Source: JBKBKN01 sp046294625
GTDB lineage: Bacteria; Bacteroidota; Bacteroidia; M30B66
Assembly (NCBI GenBank): GCA_046294625.1
Contig: JBKBKN010000019.1
Coordinates: 4,262-68,261 of the forward strand
Length of the DNA stretch: 64,000 nucleotides
Reading direction: 5' to 3'
Made by a program: the position numbers and the translations under genes. Below, one piece after another: positions 36,143 through 46,180 of the stretch (positions are counted from its first letter, which is position 1; each line of letters opens with the position of its first letter). The notes under the pieces are model-generated. The model was not told the origin of the DNA, ran no database searches, and was given only the letters and a program-made list of their open reading frames with translations.

Positions 36143-37123
36143 TTATTTCTTTTTTGAAATAATAAACATCAAATCTGGTGCAAATCTGAGCTTTTTAAAA
36201 CCAAGTAATCGTTCCATCTTGCCGATGTAAAAAAAGGTATTACGAAGCATAATCCGTTTCCAATCCAGAATAAATGGGGATGGATACTGGTAATAATGAC
36301 CTACATGCTGCGCCCAAACAGGAGAGTGAATAGGCAATGGAATAAAAAATTTCTTCAACTCAAAACCACATTCAGCTATCATTTTTTTGAAAGTGGTGGG
36401 GGTGTAATGAATCACGTGTTCATAACAATCCCAAATGTCAAGATTTTGCTCCTTACCAAGTAACTTGGATAGGTATTGTTTGAAATTATTATAATCACCA
36501 TTCGGAACTTTTACTACCACAATTCCGTCATCTTTTAGAACTTTAGCACAACTTGTTAGTACTTCTTTTGGGTTTACCACATGCTCCAATACATCAATCA
36601 AAGTTACGATATCAAAAGATTTTTCGGGAAGATTTGCTTCTTCGAGCAAACTGTTATGAATCGTAAGACCCCAACTTTCGCGGGCAATTTTAGACAATGA
36701 TGGACTAGGTTCTACACCCTCTACTTCATATCCAAATTGCTTAGCTTTTCTAGCAAAAAAGCCCATATTCGGCCCAATATCGAGCAATTTACCAGTGGGC
36801 TTTACTTTTTTAATTTCTTCGAGCTCATACTCGTAATTTCTGTCGCGATGATGCGGCTTCTTACCTTTAAATATGAGTCTTGCTTCACTTTTGTAAATTT
36901 CTTCTGCACCATGGTAATTCTCATGGGCATTTTTCACGCGTGGATTGGTGTAAATAAGTTCACATGAATTACAGCGAACCACCTTCAATCCCCTGTCTTC
37001 TCCTAGAATTTTGAAATCATTAGCACCACAGAGCGGACAAACAATGTACTCTACTTCATCAGGTCCGTAAAAGTCTTTTTGTGTACCTCCTCTAATGTAA
37101 TCGTCGCTTGCTAGCCTTGCCAT
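36143..37123 (-). CDS. Class I SAM-dependent methyltransferase with N-terminal zinc ribbon
   Basis: The protein has 326 aa. A zinc-ribbon-like N-terminus (CPLCGANDF ... CNSCELIYTNPR, about residues 29-70) precedes a Methyltransf_23-type Rossmann domain. Motif I is LLDIGPNMGFFARKAKQFGYEVEGVEPS, and SFDIVTLIDVLEHVVNPKEVL is the conserved post-motif region. The C-terminal 100 residues contain long aromatic and basic segments that may touch the membrane. This layout is common among methyltransferases of cell-surface polysaccharide clusters; FkbM, GT25 and YfhO genes follow, which supports a glycan target. The substrate is unknown. Confidence 0.88.
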   Translation of the reverse strand: MARLASDDYIRGGTQKDFYGPDEVEYIVCPLCGANDFKILGEDRGLKVVRCNSCELIYTNPRVKNAHENYHGAEEIYKSEARLIFKGKKPHHRDRNYEYELEEIKKVKPTGKLLDIGPNMGFFARKAKQFGYEVEGVEPSPSLSKIARESWGLTIHNSLLEEANLPEKSFDIVTLIDVLEHVVNPKEVLTSCAKVLKDDGIVVVKVPNGDYNNFKQYLSKLLGKEQNLDIWDCYEHVIHYTPTTFKKMIAECGFELKKFFIPLPIHSPVWAQHVGHYYQYPSPFILDWKRIMLRNTFFYIGKMERLLGFKKLRFAPDLMFIISKKK

Positions 37124-37137
37124 TTAATTTTTTTTGG

Positions 37138-37145
37138 CAAATGTA
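37138..37145 (-). promoter_or_regulatory. -7 promoter element of the zinc-ribbon methyltransferase
   Basis: The minus strand reads TACATTTG followed by CC, an exact TAnnTTTG match 14 bases before the ATG at 37123. Confidence 0.55.
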
Positions 37146-37286
37146 GTTTTTTCTGAGAATTATACTAATACGTCTTATTCATTGGTTAAGACCAAACTGC
37201 GGCAATTAACTTGGTCATAAGACTTCATTTTTAATAATTCTTCACTTTCCTGCTGATATTTAATGATATTTGCCACATAAAGTTTT

Positions 37287-38042
37287 ATGCAAAATACAAG
37301 AATTGAATCCATAATAAGATATGCCGAAAGACACGGATACGGAAAAGCTGCAAAAGTTTTCGTTCAAATGAATTTGATTAAACTTGGTTTAACAAAAAAA
37401 ATTAAGCTATCAGGGTTCCTGCCCGTTACTATTCGGAGAAACTCGACTGATCTACCTACCTTTAGGCAAATATTTCTTGATGAAGAATATAGGTTTGATT
37501 TAAAAAACCCCAAAAACATTGTTGACCTTGGTGCTAACGTCGGTTTTGCAAGCATATATTTTTACAAATTTTGCCCTGATTCATTGTTCATAGCAGTAGA
37601 ACCTGATTCTGAAAACTTTAACCAATTACTTAAAAATACTGCAGCACTAAAAAATATTACGTGCATAAATAAAGCCGTATGGAGTTCAAAGTGCACATTA
37701 TATCTTACTAAATCAAAAGCATTGGGAGACTGGGGTGTGCAAACCAATGAACAACAAACTGAATTTCCAGTAGAAACCATCACAATTGAGCAAATCATAT
37801 CACAATTTGGGCTTGAGTCCATTGATGTGCTCAAAATGGATATTGAAACCGCAGAAGAAGAAGTTTTCAGAGATGCAAAATGGCTAAATAAAGTGAAGGT
37901 ACTTATTGTTGAAACACATGATCGGTTTAAGCCAGCAAGCTCTAATAACTTTATCAAAGCAATAGCCAAATTAGATAAATTCAATATTCATCTTAGTGGC
38001 GAAAATATAGTGATTTACAATCTTTCTCTGCTCGATAACTAA
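37287..38042 (+). CDS. FkbM-family methyltransferase
   Basis: The 251-residue SAM-dependent methyltransferase has motif I NIVDLGANVGFASIYFYKFCP, the acidic strand FIAVEPDSENFNQLLKN, and the FkbM block IEQIISQFGLESIDVLKMDIETAEEEVF. It closes with VLIVETHDRF. Family members O-methylate sugars or polyketides; here the neighbours are a second methyltransferase (divergent) and a GT25 enzyme (convergent), so a surface glycan is the likely substrate. It is more AT-rich than its neighbours, a weak sign of acquisition common for glycan genes. Confidence 0.9.
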   Translation: MQNTRIESIIRYAERHGYGKAAKVFVQMNLIKLGLTKKIKLSGFLPVTIRRNSTDLPTFRQIFLDEEYRFDLKNPKNIVDLGANVGFASIYFYKFCPDSLFIAVEPDSENFNQLLKNTAALKNITCINKAVWSSKCTLYLTKSKALGDWGVQTNEQQTEFPVETITIEQIISQFGLESIDVLKMDIETAEEEVFRDAKWLNKVKVLIVETHDRFKPASSNNFIKAIAKLDKFNIHLSGENIVIYNLSLLDN

Positions 38043-38058
38043 AGAGAAATTCTAAACC

Positions 38059-38841
38059 CTACATTGCTTTTTCATTCGTCAACACGATTTGATTTCTTAG
38101 CTTGTTAGCTACTCTGCGACGATAGAGTTTAAAAAACCAATTCAGCAAAGGTGTTTTGTCTTGGATAAAATTTACGATCTTTTTAATCTTTGGCTTGTCT
38201 CTCAAATATCCAATTTCGCTTCTGAAATCTGCAGCTCTTGACACCAGTGGATAAATGGTTTTGTATCGCTTCACCAGGCCTTTTTCATAAAACAGAGACC
38301 AATCATCTGCATAGGTGCTCATCGGCAAAAGCCCTTCATACATTTTTTTTGCTGTGTTCTTGGTTAAGAGATAAGCCCCTGTGGCCAAAGCACGGTGATA
38401 ATCTACAAAGGATTTTATACTGTATCGACCTTCAAGTTTAACTTCTCCATCAGAAGTTAACTTGCAGTTAGGTTTAGGAATAAAATAGGGAAATACAATA
38501 TCGCCATCCTGAACATGCTGAGCTGCTTGTTGCACTATCCGGGCAAAATCTTTGGAAAGCTTCATATCATCTTCTAGAATTAAAGCCACTTCATCATTAC
38601 GTTCTGCGATTAATTTATAGATAAAAATATGGCTAAACGAACAACCTATTGCTCCCGGAGGCATCTGTCTCAGAACGATTGCTTCTCGGTCGGCATGCTT
38701 ATCGATAAAATCTTCTGGAATTAATTTCCCATCGTAAGCCTCAAACAACTCAAAATTAAGCCCCTGTGCATCCAGTTGCTTTTTCATGAAATCATATCTG
38801 TCTTTCGACCTTTTCAAGTTGATTAGGTAAACCTTTAGCAT
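38059..38841 (-). CDS. Glycosyltransferase family 25 (LPS glycosyltransferase)
   Basis: The 260-residue protein begins MLKVYLINLKRSKDRYDFMKKQL, the GT25 signature start. GAIGCSFSHIFIYKLI and ALILEDDMKLSKDF (acidic donor/metal motif) follow, then ALATGAYLLTKNTAKKMYEG and the YADDWSLFY motif. GT25 enzymes add galactose or glucose to LPS outer core or capsule. There is no signal peptide, and the C-terminus is basic (LYRRRVANKLRNQ). It stands convergent to the FkbM gene. Confidence 0.9.
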   Translation of the reverse strand: MLKVYLINLKRSKDRYDFMKKQLDAQGLNFELFEAYDGKLIPEDFIDKHADREAIVLRQMPPGAIGCSFSHIFIYKLIAERNDEVALILEDDMKLSKDFARIVQQAAQHVQDGDIVFPYFIPKPNCKLTSDGEVKLEGRYSIKSFVDYHRALATGAYLLTKNTAKKMYEGLLPMSTYADDWSLFYEKGLVKRYKTIYPLVSRAADFRSEIGYLRDKPKIKKIVNFIQDKTPLLNWFFKLYRRRVANKLRNQIVLTNEKAM

Positions 38842-39030
38842 GCTTATATGATATAAAACCCGATTGCAAGAATAATAAAAAATGTTGACCCGACTTTTTC
38901 ATCATTCAGAAATAGCTATCGATGATCTTATTTCCAGGAGCTAAATCTTAATGCATACGCAAATCAAAAACTTTTTCATGTGCGAATGAATGAAGCCACT
39001 ATTTTAGTCGCTTCAAAATAATTACTCAAA

Positions 39031-41679
39031 ATGAAGTCAAAACTCCGTGGAATAATCCCCCATTTGATTGCTGCACTTATTTTTATTGCTGCGATTTTCG
39101 CCTACTTCCCTGAATTGCTGGATGGAAAAGGCTTAAGAATGGACGATATCGAACAGCATAAAGGCATGTCAAATGAATTGGCCGACTACAGAGAACGAAC
39201 AGGAGAAGAAGCCATCTGGACTAATGCCATGTTTGGCGGCATGCCGGGGTATTTGATATCTGTAGTTTATAAGGGAAATTTAACCCGCTTCGTGGACAAA
39301 ATCATCAAGGTTGGACTTCCACGTCCTGCAGATTACATGTTTGTAATGATGCTAGGCTTTTATTTCCTGCTCATTAGTTTAGGTGTTAAACCAGCATTTA
39401 GCATTGTGGGGGCTTTGGCTTATGGATTTACTACCTACAATTTATTAATAATTGAAGCCGGGCACATGTCAAAAGTAGATGCAATCTCTTACATGCCTTG
39501 GGTGTTTATGGGAGTGGTTGTGGCTTTTTCGCATCATCGAATTTGGGGGGCTATACTTACTGCCTTGTTTCTGAGCCTTCAAATCAAAGCAAGTCACTTT
39601 CAGATTACTTATTACTTTGCTTTCATTGTTGGGTTTTATGGGTTGTTTTTGTTGGTGAAGGCCATCAAACAAAAAGAAATTGCATCATTTTCAAAAACGA
39701 TTGGTTTGTTATTCGTCGCTGCTGGTCTTGCAGTGGCTGCTAACATTTCATCGCTTTATACGATTTATGATTATGGAAAAGATTCTATCCGTGGCAAATC
39801 TGAACTCACTCCGAAAGATGGCGATAAGACTTCCGGACTCGATAAATCATATGCTACGCAATACAGTTACGCTCCTGGTGAGACATTCTCTTATTTAATC
39901 CCCAATGTTTATGGTGGTGCATCCAACATTGCCCTTGGAGAAAACAAAAAATATATTGAAGATGTAGATCCACGATACAAAAACCTGATTGCTCAATTGC
40001 CCCAATATTGGGGGGAGTTTGGCACCACAGGACCTTTCTATGCAGGTGCGATTATCTTGTTTTTATTTCTGCTGGGGTTGCTTATTTACCATGATCAAAA
40101 AAAATGGGCATTCCTCGCAGTTGCGCTATTAGCAATGATGTTGGCCTGGGGTAAATACTTCATGCCGCTTACCGATTTCATGTTGGATCATTTTCCGGGC
40201 TACAACAAATTTAGAGCTGTGAAAATGACCTTGGTCATGCTTGATTTTGTGCTTCCATTGCTAGGTATTCTCGCCCTCTATCAAATTGTGAAAAACAAGG
40301 ACGAATTTGCTCAAAAATACAAGAAGCGCTTCTTTATAGCCTATGGGATCTGTGCTGGACTCTGCTTGTTATTTTATTTATTCCCTGATAGCTTCTTTAC
40401 TTTAGATAATCTTGGTGAAATGCTGGAAGACAATATCCGAAGCACTTTCACCAGACAAGGAGCAGATGAAGCAGAAATTGTAAACTATTTACAAGGACTG
40501 AGTGAAAATCTTGCTGTGGCTCGTGCAAGCATTATTCAATCAGAAGCTTTAAGAAGCTTGGGGTTGATCACACTTGCAGCGGGATTGATTTTTGCTTACG
40601 CTAAATTTCGATTTAATGAAATTATCCTCGCCGTGGCTGTAGGTTTTCTGATCGTTGGCGACCTATTTGTAGTCAACAAACGCTATGTAAATAAATCTGA
40701 TTTTGTGAGCATTGACAAGGTAAAGATTCCCTTTTCACCTTCAAAAGCTGATATTGCTATTTACACCAGTGAAGTGAAAGCAAATCCGGAATTAAACACA
40801 AAAATTGCGCAACATCTTGAAGAAGGGCTCAAGCGCGAAGACAGCAGAAAAAGAAATGATGGCAATGTGAAAGCCAAATATCAGTTCAGAGGGCTATTAG
40901 CTAATACCAATTATCGTGTGCTTAATCTCACCACCAGCACCTTCAATGATGCAGCAACTTCATTTTTTCACAAAAGTGTTGGGGGCTATAGTGCAGCCAA
41001 ACTTCAGCGATATCAGGAATTTATCGAAGAACATCTTTCGGTTAATATCCAATCATTTATCCAAGCCTTAAACACCGGGCTGAATGATTCTACATTAAAA
41101 GCAAATCTGGTGAGAAAATATGCTTTTAATATGCTCAATGTAAAGTATATCATTATCAGCAAAGACAATGCGCCGATTATTAATCAGCAGGCACTTGGTA
41201 ATGCTTGGTTTGTAAATGAGCTGGCATTTGTAGCCTCCCCTGATGAAGAGATCGAAAGCTTGGGAAGTTTCGACCCGGCTGTGAAAGCTATTGCTGACAA
41301 GCGTTTTGAGAATATAGTGAAAAGTCAAAGTTTTGAAGTGGACGAAAATGCTACAGTTAAACTACTAAGCTATGCTCCCAATCACCTCGTTTACAATTCA
41401 AACAATAAGCATGACGGGCTTGCCGTCTTCTCTGAAATCTACTATGCAAAAGGATGGAACGCCTACATCGATGGACAGAAAGCAGAACATATTCGCGTAA
41501 ATTATATTCTGAGAGCACTGCCGATTCCAGCCGGTGAACATCAGATCGAATTTCGATTCGAGCCTGCCATTTATTACACCACCGAAAAAATTGCCATGGC
41601 GAGTTCAGGTATCATTTTATTGCTTTTGCTGGGTTTTGGATTGTTTTCGATGAAACGTATTTTGAAAAAAGAAGACTAA
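39031..41679 (+). CDS. YfhO-family polytopic membrane protein
   Basis: The 882-residue inner-membrane protein has about a dozen TM helices in the first two thirds. TM1 (LIAALIFIAAIFAYFPELLDGKG) is followed by a large first loop containing RMDDIEQHKGM. The C-terminal part has a soluble extracytoplasmic segment (about 570-850) and a last TM before basic residues (FSMKRILKKED). YfhO proteins are GT-C-like; the Bacillus protein works in lipoteichoic acid glycosylation, so a role in lipid-linked sugar transfer to surface glycans is plausible. asnB starts 4 bases later, so the two are in one operon. Confidence 0.85.
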   Translation: MKSKLRGIIPHLIAALIFIAAIFAYFPELLDGKGLRMDDIEQHKGMSNELADYRERTGEEAIWTNAMFGGMPGYLISVVYKGNLTRFVDKIIKVGLPRPADYMFVMMLGFYFLLISLGVKPAFSIVGALAYGFTTYNLLIIEAGHMSKVDAISYMPWVFMGVVVAFSHHRIWGAILTALFLSLQIKASHFQITYYFAFIVGFYGLFLLVKAIKQKEIASFSKTIGLLFVAAGLAVAANISSLYTIYDYGKDSIRGKSELTPKDGDKTSGLDKSYATQYSYAPGETFSYLIPNVYGGASNIALGENKKYIEDVDPRYKNLIAQLPQYWGEFGTTGPFYAGAIILFLFLLGLLIYHDQKKWAFLAVALLAMMLAWGKYFMPLTDFMLDHFPGYNKFRAVKMTLVMLDFVLPLLGILALYQIVKNKDEFAQKYKKRFFIAYGICAGLCLLFYLFPDSFFTLDNLGEMLEDNIRSTFTRQGADEAEIVNYLQGLSENLAVARASIIQSEALRSLGLITLAAGLIFAYAKFRFNEIILAVAVGFLIVGDLFVVNKRYVNKSDFVSIDKVKIPFSPSKADIAIYTSEVKANPELNTKIAQHLEEGLKREDSRKRNDGNVKAKYQFRGLLANTNYRVLNLTTSTFNDAATSFFHKSVGGYSAAKLQRYQEFIEEHLSVNIQSFIQALNTGLNDSTLKANLVRKYAFNMLNVKYIIISKDNAPIINQQALGNAWFVNELAFVASPDEEIESLGSFDPAVKAIADKRFENIVKSQSFEVDENATVKLLSYAPNHLVYNSNNKHDGLAVFSEIYYAKGWNAYIDGQKAEHIRVNYILRALPIPAGEHQIEFRFEPAIYYTTEKIAMASSGIILLLLLGFGLFSMKRILKKED

Positions 41680-41683
41680 GACA

Positions 41684-43525
41684 ATGTGTGGAATTAGCGG
41701 TTTTGTTTCGATCAAACCCAATCAGTTTTCCCTAGAGCAGCTCAAAGCAAGCACTGATGTTATTGCGCATCGAGGTCCTGATGCTGATGGTTTTTACTAC
41801 GATTCTCATGTAGGCCTGGGACACCGACGACTATCTATTCTCGACCTTTCGCATGCGGCTAATCAGCCTATGACTTCTGCCTGCGGCAATTATGTGATTA
41901 TTTACAACGGCGAAGTGTATAATTACAAAGAAATCGCTCAAGGCTTAGATGTAAAACTGAGAACAACATCCGATACGGAAGTGATTCTTGAAGCTTTTAT
42001 CAAATATGGGAAAGATTGTGTCCAGTTATTTAACGGAATGTTCGCTTTTGCCATATATGACAAAAGAAAAGGTGAGCTCTTTATTTGTCGCGATCGGATG
42101 GGTATCAAGCCAATTTTTTACTTCTTTGATGGCAAAACCTTTGCATTTTCTTCGGAACTCAAATCCCTCATCTCCTTAATGCCTGACAAAAAAACATTAA
42201 ATCATCAGGCTATTTATCGTTTTCTTCACTTAAATTATATTCCTGCACCTGACACCATTTATCAAGAATTCAAAAAATTCCCTTCCGGCCACTATGCAAC
42301 GTTTAGCAATGGCAATCTGACTATTGAACCATTTTGGACTCTTGAAGAGAAAATCAACCAAGAAACCATACAAGATGAACAAACGGCAAAGAAACAATTG
42401 AAACAGTTGTTAGAACAGTCTGTTGCCTATCGCATGATTAGCGATGTTCCATTTGGAACTTTCCTAAGTGGCGGCATCGATTCCAGTACAATTACTGCTA
42501 TTGCACAATCATTGTCTGATGTGCCGGTGAATACGTTTAGCATTGCCTATGAAAATTCAAAATATGATGAATCTGCTTTTTCTAAAGAAGTGGCGAAAAA
42601 ATTAGGCACAAGTCATCATACCTTGCAGCTGAAGGAACAAGACGCTTTAGATTTGTTCAGCAAAATTTTCGAGGCTTATGATGAACCCTTTGGTGATGCC
42701 AGCGCCATCTCCACCATGTTAGTTTCCAAATTTGCTCGAGAGAAAGTCACCATGACGCTCTCAGGAGACGGAGGCGATGAACTCTTCATGGGCTATGGTT
42801 TTTATAAATGGCGGGAACGACTAGAAAATCCATTGGTTAAGTCTGGCAAACCATTTATTAAGTCGATACTTAACTTAGGAAATGAAAGAATGAAAAGGGT
42901 GGCATGGCTCTTTGAAAATGTTCAACACCATCATTTGGCAGGTCATATATTCTCCCAGGAATCTTTGAATTATAGTGAACATGATTTAATTAAGCTTTTG
43001 AAAAATCAGAGAGGTTCTTCACCCCTTGCCGAACAAAGAGAAGCCTTCAGGAGAGCACTAACGCCAATGGAAAGACAAGCAATGTTCGACTTGAGATATT
43101 ACATTCAAGATGATCTGCTTGTGAAAGTTGACAGAGCTACGATGCAATTTAGCCTTGAAACACGTGTACCGCTTTTGGACTACAATATTGTTGAATTTGC
43201 ACTTAACCTTCATGAAAGTTTGAAAATCAAAAACGGCGAAACCAAATACCTTCTGAAACAGGTACTTTATGATTATCTCCCAAAAGAAATCTTCAACAGA
43301 CCGAAATGGGGATTTGGTGTTCCGCTTAATAAATGGCTGCGCAAAGAATTATTCTATTTGCAAGAAAAATACCTGAGCAAAGAAATAACCGAAAAACATG
43401 GGCTATTGAACTACGAAGCGCTTAAAATTTATCAAGACAAATACAATTCAGGATTGGACACTTTTGTCGGCCGTGTATGGCTGCCTATTGTTCTTCACGC
43501 CTTTTTGGAAAAACAACATACTTGA
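41684..43525 (+). CDS. asnB: Glutamine-hydrolysing asparagine synthase-like amidotransferase
   Basis: The 613-residue protein starts MCGISGFVS, with Cys2 as the class II glutaminase nucleophile after Met removal. IAHRGPDADG, LGHRRLSILD and IYNGEVYNYKEI follow. The synthetase domain has the PP-loop FLSGGIDSSTITAIAQ and LSGDGGDELFMGYG. It may make asparagine, but long AsnB homologues in surface-glycan clusters also amidate sugar acids. Its coupling to a yfhO gene in a glycan region keeps that option open. It is convergent with dacB at 7 bases. Confidence 0.9.
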   Translation: MCGISGFVSIKPNQFSLEQLKASTDVIAHRGPDADGFYYDSHVGLGHRRLSILDLSHAANQPMTSACGNYVIIYNGEVYNYKEIAQGLDVKLRTTSDTEVILEAFIKYGKDCVQLFNGMFAFAIYDKRKGELFICRDRMGIKPIFYFFDGKTFAFSSELKSLISLMPDKKTLNHQAIYRFLHLNYIPAPDTIYQEFKKFPSGHYATFSNGNLTIEPFWTLEEKINQETIQDEQTAKKQLKQLLEQSVAYRMISDVPFGTFLSGGIDSSTITAIAQSLSDVPVNTFSIAYENSKYDESAFSKEVAKKLGTSHHTLQLKEQDALDLFSKIFEAYDEPFGDASAISTMLVSKFAREKVTMTLSGDGGDELFMGYGFYKWRERLENPLVKSGKPFIKSILNLGNERMKRVAWLFENVQHHHLAGHIFSQESLNYSEHDLIKLLKNQRGSSPLAEQREAFRRALTPMERQAMFDLRYYIQDDLLVKVDRATMQFSLETRVPLLDYNIVEFALNLHESLKIKNGETKYLLKQVLYDYLPKEIFNRPKWGFGVPLNKWLRKELFYLQEKYLSKEITEKHGLLNYEALKIYQDKYNSGLDTFVGRVWLPIVLHAFLEKQHT

Positions 43526-43532
43526 CCCTTCT

Positions 43533-44984
43533 TCAATTGCTTCTATGTAGATCAACCAAAAGCTTTTCAATAGCAACTTTCACCTGTGCGTTTCTCGATG
43601 TGAAATTGTTCACTATGATAGAAAAAGCCAATTGCTCACCTGATTTTGCATCAAAATAGCCACAATAAGCTAATACTCCGCTCATGCTGCCTGATTTTCC
43701 TTTTAAATTACCAGCCAACTTGGTTGAATAACCAAAGTTTTTGAGCGTGCCTGATTTTCCGGCAATAGCCAAAGTCTGAACAAAGCTTGGATATGCAGCC
43801 ATCAGTCTTAGAATGGCCGTTTGAAATACAGGCGTTTGCAAATTGAGTCTTGATAGGCCACTTCCATCGGCAATTCTGCATCCCGACAAATTAATCCCCT
43901 GACTAAACCAGAAATCTTGTAGCGCTTTGCAGCTTGACTTCAAATCGCTTTTACTTGATTGCGCAAAACCAAAAGCTCTTAACACTCCTTCTGCATAAAG
44001 ATTGTTGCTTTCTTCATTAATCTCTTTCAATAGGTTTAAAAGTCCGGGAGAATGATACGTTAAGACCGTTTTCTTTGCCTGCTCGAGCGAAGTCTTCGCC
44101 ACTTTTACTGAGTCAATGGTGATGCCATTGTTTTTTAATGCTTTGAGCAAATATTGCGCTGCAAAAGCAGGTGGATCGGCAATGCTCCCTTTTACTGTAA
44201 AGGTTCCTGTTCCCGGTGGAATCGTTCCTTGCACAAGTATCTCACCATCCATCATATGCGGACTGATATAGGTCAAATCTCCTGAACCTTTCGGTCCTGC
44301 TGCCACACGAATTTTCAATATCTTCTGCAAATCTGATGGAAAAACACTTTCGACTTGAACAGAATCACCCGATTTGGCCTTTTGCCTGAATTGAATTTCG
44401 AAACGATTTTGAAAAATATTCAAGCCATAGATGCCTGTAGCATAATAATTTCCAATGTCTTCCCATATCACACCACCTGAGATATTATCATGCACCAATT
44501 CCCTGTATGGCAAATGATATGGATCGATCCAAATTCCTTTGCTGAAACTTTTAATGCCTGATTTTTTAATAATCTGCACAAGTTCATCCACCAATTGCGA
44601 AATCGATTGATAATTTGCAATTCCAGAACCAAGTCCAGGGTCGCCTGCACCTTTTATAATAAGCCAACCATCAAAATTGTCCCCCCGTCTTACTCCATCC
44701 AAATAAACACTTGTACTGAATGTAAACTTTTCGCCCAATGCAAGATAAGCCGCTGCAGTGGTTGAGACCTTGTTGGTGGAAGCCGGTAGAAAAGCCTTGG
44801 TAGATTGAAAATCTATAACCGTTTGGCCGTTATTCACCTTGATCACATGCACCCCTACATGCGCTGATGCAAGTGCTTCATGAGCAATAAAATCCTGAAA
44901 AGATTTTTGTGGATTGATTTGCGAATCTGCATCGAAGGCAATAACAAATAAAATACAAACAAAAAGAAAAAACAATTTTTTCAT
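43533..44984 (-). CDS. dacB: D-Ala-D-Ala carboxypeptidase/endopeptidase (PBP4 type)
   Basis: A class C penicillin-binding protein of the S13 family, acting on peptidoglycan in the periplasm. It has 483 aa from ATG 44984. The signal peptide is KKLFFLFVCILFVIAFDADSQ. SxxK is in PASTNKVST (Ser about 69), SxN in NEESNNLYAEG, and the KTG box appears as KSG in AIAGKSGTLKNFG. The insertion between SxxK and SxN gives the long S13 length. An upstream TTG (44999) is not needed. It is divergent from aroC over an 82-base shared region. Confidence 0.93.
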   Translation of the reverse strand: MKKLFFLFVCILFVIAFDADSQINPQKSFQDFIAHEALASAHVGVHVIKVNNGQTVIDFQSTKAFLPASTNKVSTTAAAYLALGEKFTFSTSVYLDGVRRGDNFDGWLIIKGAGDPGLGSGIANYQSISQLVDELVQIIKKSGIKSFSKGIWIDPYHLPYRELVHDNISGGVIWEDIGNYYATGIYGLNIFQNRFEIQFRQKAKSGDSVQVESVFPSDLQKILKIRVAAGPKGSGDLTYISPHMMDGEILVQGTIPPGTGTFTVKGSIADPPAFAAQYLLKALKNNGITIDSVKVAKTSLEQAKKTVLTYHSPGLLNLLKEINEESNNLYAEGVLRAFGFAQSSKSDLKSSCKALQDFWFSQGINLSGCRIADGSGLSRLNLQTPVFQTAILRLMAAYPSFVQTLAIAGKSGTLKNFGYSTKLAGNLKGKSGSMSGVLAYCGYFDAKSGEQLAFSIIVNNFTSRNAQVKVAIEKLLVDLHRSN

Positions 44985-45038
44985 GGCAAACTTGTGCAAT
45001 ACTAATGCATTAACGCGCGTAAAGGGAAGGATATATTA

Positions 45039-45046
45039 TATTTTTG
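45039..45046 (+). promoter_or_regulatory. -7 promoter element of aroC
   Basis: TATTTTTG followed by CG is an exact TAnnTTTG match 20 bases before the ATG at 45067. It shows that an in-frame extension back to 44914 is not part of the gene. Confidence 0.6.
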
Positions 45047-45066
45047 CGAACACAAATCAAGTAAAA

Positions 45067-46143
45067 ATGGCTGGTAGTAATTTCGGACAACTGTTAAAAC
45101 TTAGCACTTTCGGTGAATCGCATGGACCTGCCATTGGTGGTGTAATAGATGGCTTTCCGCCGGGAATTTCCATTGATATTGCTCAAGTGCAGCATCAACT
45201 GAGGCGACGTCGTCCCGGCCAATCTGCAATCACCACCGATCGAAATGAAGAAGATGAAGTTGAGATCCTTTCCGGTATCTATGAACAGAAAAGCACAGGG
45301 ACTCCCATTGCTTTTCTGATCAGAAATAAAGACAAAAAATCAAGCGATTATGACCATTTAAAATCTGTTTATCGTCCATCGCATGCAGATTATACCTATG
45401 AAATGAAGTATGGTATTCGCGATCACCGAGGTGGCGGACGCTCTTCTGCGCGCGAAACCGCAGCAAGAGTAGCCGCAGGATCTATTATCGCACAATGGCT
45501 TAATTCCAATGGAATTGAAATAAGTGCCTACGTTAGCCGTGTCGGTTCAATTGGAATGAAAGATGATTTTGTTTTTTACGACGAAGCAACCATAGATCAG
45601 AATGTGGTTAGATGCCCAGATACTTCTTCAGCTCGAGAGATGATTAGTTTGATTGCCAAGCTAAAAGAAGAAGGCGACAGTGTTGGCGGAATTATCACTT
45701 GTGTGATTAAGGGCTGTCCGGCCGGACTTGGTGAACCTGTTTTTGATAAGTTACATGCAGATTTAGGCAAAGCCATGCTCAGCATCAATGCAGTAAAAGG
45801 ATTTGAGATTGGCTCCGGATTTTCGGGTGCTTTGATGCTCGGCTCACAGCACAATGATGCATTTGTCAAAGAAGGCGGACAAGTAAAAACTTTAAGCAAC
45901 CATTCCGGTGGCATCCAAGGTGGTATAAGTAATGGAATGGACATCGTTTTTCATACAGCCTTTAAACCTGTGGCTACGATTAAAAAAGTACAACAGACTG
46001 TTGATGATTCCGGAGGACAAATTCTATTAGAAGCCAAAGGACGACACGACCCTTGTGTAGTGCCAAGAGCAGTTCCTATTGTGGCTTCAATGGCTGCACT
46101 TGTCATTGGCGATCACTTGCTACGGCAATCTGCAATTCGTTAG
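45067..46143 (+). CDS. aroC: Chorismate synthase
   Basis: AroC converts 5-enolpyruvylshikimate 3-phosphate to chorismate using reduced FMN, the last shikimate-pathway step. The 358-residue protein starts MAGSNFGQLLKLSTFGESHGPAIGG, containing signature 1 (GESHG). DHRGGGRSSARETAARVAAG is signature 2 and the C-terminal RHDPCVVPRAVPIVASMAA is signature 3. The ATG at 45067 matches the family start exactly. No other aro genes are adjacent. A perfect 9-bp inverted repeat follows the gene (46181-46201). Confidence 0.97.
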   Translation: MAGSNFGQLLKLSTFGESHGPAIGGVIDGFPPGISIDIAQVQHQLRRRRPGQSAITTDRNEEDEVEILSGIYEQKSTGTPIAFLIRNKDKKSSDYDHLKSVYRPSHADYTYEMKYGIRDHRGGGRSSARETAARVAAGSIIAQWLNSNGIEISAYVSRVGSIGMKDDFVFYDEATIDQNVVRCPDTSSAREMISLIAKLKEEGDSVGGIITCVIKGCPAGLGEPVFDKLHADLGKAMLSINAVKGFEIGSGFSGALMLGSQHNDAFVKEGGQVKTLSNHSGGIQGGISNGMDIVFHTAFKPVATIKKVQQTVDDSGGQILLEAKGRHDPCVVPRAVPIVASMAALVIGDHLLRQSAIR

Positions 46144-46180
46144 CAATCAAGTTATTAAAGCTATTCATTATCATCCCCCA

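Noticed and set aside
36146..36172. AT-rich palindrome (GTTTATTTC / GAAATAATAAAC) near the end of the methyltransferase
   Set aside because: It is imperfect, lies within the coding sequence and has little GC, so it is not a convincing terminator.
44914..45066. N-terminal extension of chorismate synthase by 51 codons
   Set aside because: The extension overlaps the start of the divergent dacB gene and the aroC promoter element, and the family begins at MAGSNFG.
45597..45944. Antisense ORF opposite aroC
   Set aside because: Pro/Ser/Leu-rich translation of the complementary strand of a conserved enzyme; no independent evidence.
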